A stretch of 64,000 nucleotides of DNA from an uncultured Bacteroidales bacterium (GTDB lineage Bacteria; Bacteroidota; Bacteroidia; Bacteroidales; Paludibacteraceae). The DNA is taken from the NCBI GenBank assembly GCA_902798965.1, contig CADBYS010000002.1:124001-188000 (forward strand), written 5' to 3'. Numbering within the stretch: position 1 is the stretch's first letter; each line of letters opens with the position of its first letter. The notes under the pieces are model-generated. The model was not told where the DNA came from, searched no databases, and saw only the letters and a program-made list of their open reading frames with translations. Shown in pieces: positions 62,815 to 64,000 of this stretch. Both the position numbers and the translations under genes were made by a program.

Positions 62815-63081
62815 TTAAGCTTTGGCACCTTCGGCGATAGCTTGCTCAACTACCTCTTCGATCTCCTCTTTGCTAAAGTAGTCGCGCACGCGTGCGATTA
62901 CCTTATTTACTAACTCCTCGAGCTCCTCTTTGTTCAGGTGCTCGGCTTTCTCTTTGGCGATGCGTACTACATCTGCGCGGAGTTCTTGTCCTGACTTAGG
63001 AGCGAACAGCAAGGCTGCCATAGCTCCAACAATTGCGCCGCCTAACAGCGCAGCAATGATTGAACCGGTGTTGTTTGCCAT
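62815..63081 (-). CDS. YtxH-domain protein
   Basis: 88 residues. A glycine-rich membrane helix (SIIAALLGGAIVGAMAALLFAPKSGQELR) then a charged helix with EELVNKVIARVRDYFSKEEIEEVVEQAI. It is the first gene of a three-gene envelope set; YtxH proteins are linked to general stress in other phyla. Confidence 0.85.
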   Translation of the reverse strand: MANNTGSIIAALLGGAIVGAMAALLFAPKSGQELRADVVRIAKEKAEHLNKEELEELVNKVIARVRDYFSKEEIEEVVEQAIAEGAKA

Positions 63082-63110
63082 AGTTGTTAGAATTTTAATT
63101 GTTTATAATA

Positions 63111-63189
63111 AGACCGTTCGTCAGGCTTTTGTCTTTGAGTAGCCGTAGGCTACGGTCTTTTGTCTTTGAGCAGCCGAAGGCTGCGGTCT
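63111..63189. repeat. GGTCT hairpin-family repeats with compensatory stems
   Basis: GTAGCC-GTA-GGCTAC then GGTCT, and 31 nt later GCAGCC-GAA-GGCTGC then GGTCT, joined by TTTGTCTTTGA. The T-A to C-G change preserves pairing. Lies between the gamma-carbonic anhydrase and YtxH genes. Confidence 0.92.
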
Positions 63190-63190
63190 A

Positions 63191-63715
63191 TTAATTATAC
63201 CAACTCGCGTACATCGCGTAGTTGTGAGCGATCTTTTTGTTGATCTCGGCTGTCTGCTCGGGCTCAGCTTTCTTAATGAACTTTGCCGGCACGCCGCCCC
63301 AGATCTCGTTCTCGCCGATCTGTGTGCCTTTCAGCACCAACGCTCCGGCTGCCACTATCGCACCTTTGCCGACATGTGCGCCGTCGAGTAGGGTAGCGCC
63401 CATTCCTATCAGAGCGTAGTCATCCACATCTGCACCGTGAATCGTCACGTTATGCCCTACCGACACGTAGTCGCCGAGCGTGATCGTGGATTTCTGGTAC
63501 AAGGTGTGCAGCACACTGCCATCCTGAATATTACAATGCTTGCCGATGGTGATCGTGTTCACATCGCCTCTCAGCACCGCATTGAACCACACAGACGAAC
63601 CTTCGCCGATCGTGACCTCACCCACCACAGTTGCATTCTCTGCCAGGAAGACATCCTCTGCAATCTGTGGGGTGAGAGTCAATCCGTCACGTTTAATACT
63701 TCTTACTAAAGCCAT
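63191..63715 (-). CDS. Gamma-carbonic-anhydrase-like hexapeptide protein
   Basis: 174 residues, a left-handed beta-helix of hexapeptide repeats (GEVTIGEGSSVWFNAVLRGDVNTITIGKHCNIQDGSVLH). Histidines of the metal site are in VLHTLY and VSVGHNVTIHGA. Related to the PaaY/YrdA group, which may hydrate CO2 or act as a thioester-linked or unknown enzyme. Follows tpiA after a repeat-filled 42-bp gap. Confidence 0.88.
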   Translation of the reverse strand: MALVRSIKRDGLTLTPQIAEDVFLAENATVVGEVTIGEGSSVWFNAVLRGDVNTITIGKHCNIQDGSVLHTLYQKSTITLGDYVSVGHNVTIHGADVDDYALIGMGATLLDGAHVGKGAIVAAGALVLKGTQIGENEIWGGVPAKFIKKAEPEQTAEINKKIAHNYAMYASWYN

Positions 63716-63721
63716 TTAATC

Positions 63722-63757
63722 TTTTGTCTTTTGTCTTTCAGCGCGCAGCGCGGTCTA
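63722..63757. repeat. TTTTGTC repeat and GGTCT hairpin after tpiA
   Basis: Two TTTTGTC units, TTTCA, then GCGC-GCA-GCGC and GGTCT, ending 1 nt before the tpiA stop. Confidence 0.9.
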
Positions 63758-64000
63758 TTACCGTGCCGCGATAATAGCCTCAAACTTCTCAGCTACCAGT
63801 GCAGCGCCGCCGATCAGACCACCGTCGATGTCCGGGCAAGCGAACAGCTCAGCTGCGTTCTTCTCGTTGCAGCTACCGCCGTACAGGATCGTCGTGTCCT
63901 CAGCTACCTGCTTGCCGAACTTCTCGGCTACCAAGCCGCGGATGAAAGCGTGGATCTCCTGTGCCTGCTCAGGAGTAGCCGTCAGACCCGTGCCGATAGC
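63758..64000 (-). CDS. tpiA: Triosephosphate isomerase, C-terminal part
   Basis: 80 codons to the window edge. Visible features are [49 protein letters not shown] and the C-terminal end. This glycolytic enzyme interconverts the triose phosphates; the rest is outside. It precedes the gamma-carbonic anhydrase in the same direction. Confidence 0.93.
   Translation of the reverse strand, partial: AIGTGLTATPEQAQEIHAFIRGLVAEKFGKQVAEDTTILYGGSCNEKNAAELFACPDIDGGLIGGAALVAEKFEAIIAAR

Overview
This window looks like chromosome of a Bacteroidales bacterium (Bacteroidota), probably an uncultured gut- or rumen-type lineage. Evidence seen directly: seven promoters of the Bacteroidota form TTG-N20-TAnnTTTG, almost no Shine-Dalgarno sequences, the type IX secretion genes porU and porV, secreted proteins ending in short type-IX-like sorting tails, and the family-typical order bamD-rpoZ-coaBC. 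No rRNA, tRNA, CRISPR array or prophage was found.

Layout. 1-6.0 kb: the end of a surface-polysaccharide region (acyltransferase fragment, WecG/TagA glycosyltransferase, nucleotidyltransferase, ABC exporter, KdsC-like phosphatase) containing a Y1/HUH transposase gene. 6.2-8.9 kb: a secreted protein, a 63-residue peptide gene and a PqqD-like gene; with the nucleotidyltransferase and exporter these resemble parts of a modified-peptide locus. 8.9-15.5 kb (minus strand): nadC-pepP-argS and groES-groEL. 15.9-21.3 kb: a giant Ig-like-repeat secreted protein. 21.5-26.5 kb: hpf, htpG, ispE, trmN6 and a His-rich CcdA-like permease. 26.6-34 kb: NtrY-like kinase, gdhA, and a minus-strand operon marC-(DUF4369/thioredoxin-like)-rpiB-fecCD-pspC. 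34-41.4 kb: efp, der, a FAH-like gene, porU, porV. 41.4-51.7 kb: ispF, aroK, sufE, a WYL regulator, a MacAB/TolC-type efflux system and rlmD. 51.7-58.7 kb (minus): coaBC-rpoZ-bamD, era, tdh, serS, rpmA-rplU. 59-64 kb: a BspA-like secreted LRR protein, a broken ORF6N gene, an envelope gene trio, a gamma-carbonic anhydrase and the end of tpiA.

The most unusual property is the repeat biology. Nearly every spacer holds tandem repeats with 7-, 9-, 11-, 16- or 44-nt units, and similar runs lie in frame inside conserved genes (argS, era, rlmD, the sensor kinase, the ABC exporter and the ispF tail). A second family consists of small hairpins followed by GGTCT whose stems carry compensatory changes. 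A third is a larger structured element starting GGGGTCCCC: one copy lies in frame inside trmN6 and another fills the rpoZ-coaBC spacer, and their stems differ in sequence but keep pairing. The HUH transposase at 0.9 kb is a candidate, unproven, for moving hairpin elements.

Regulation visible in the sequence: sigma-54-type promoters (GG-N10-GC) before groES and htpG, each with TGNCA-N3-TGNCA boxes upstream, and a perfectly symmetric divergent promoter between the His-rich permease and the sensor kinase that should give a nearly leaderless kinase mRNA.
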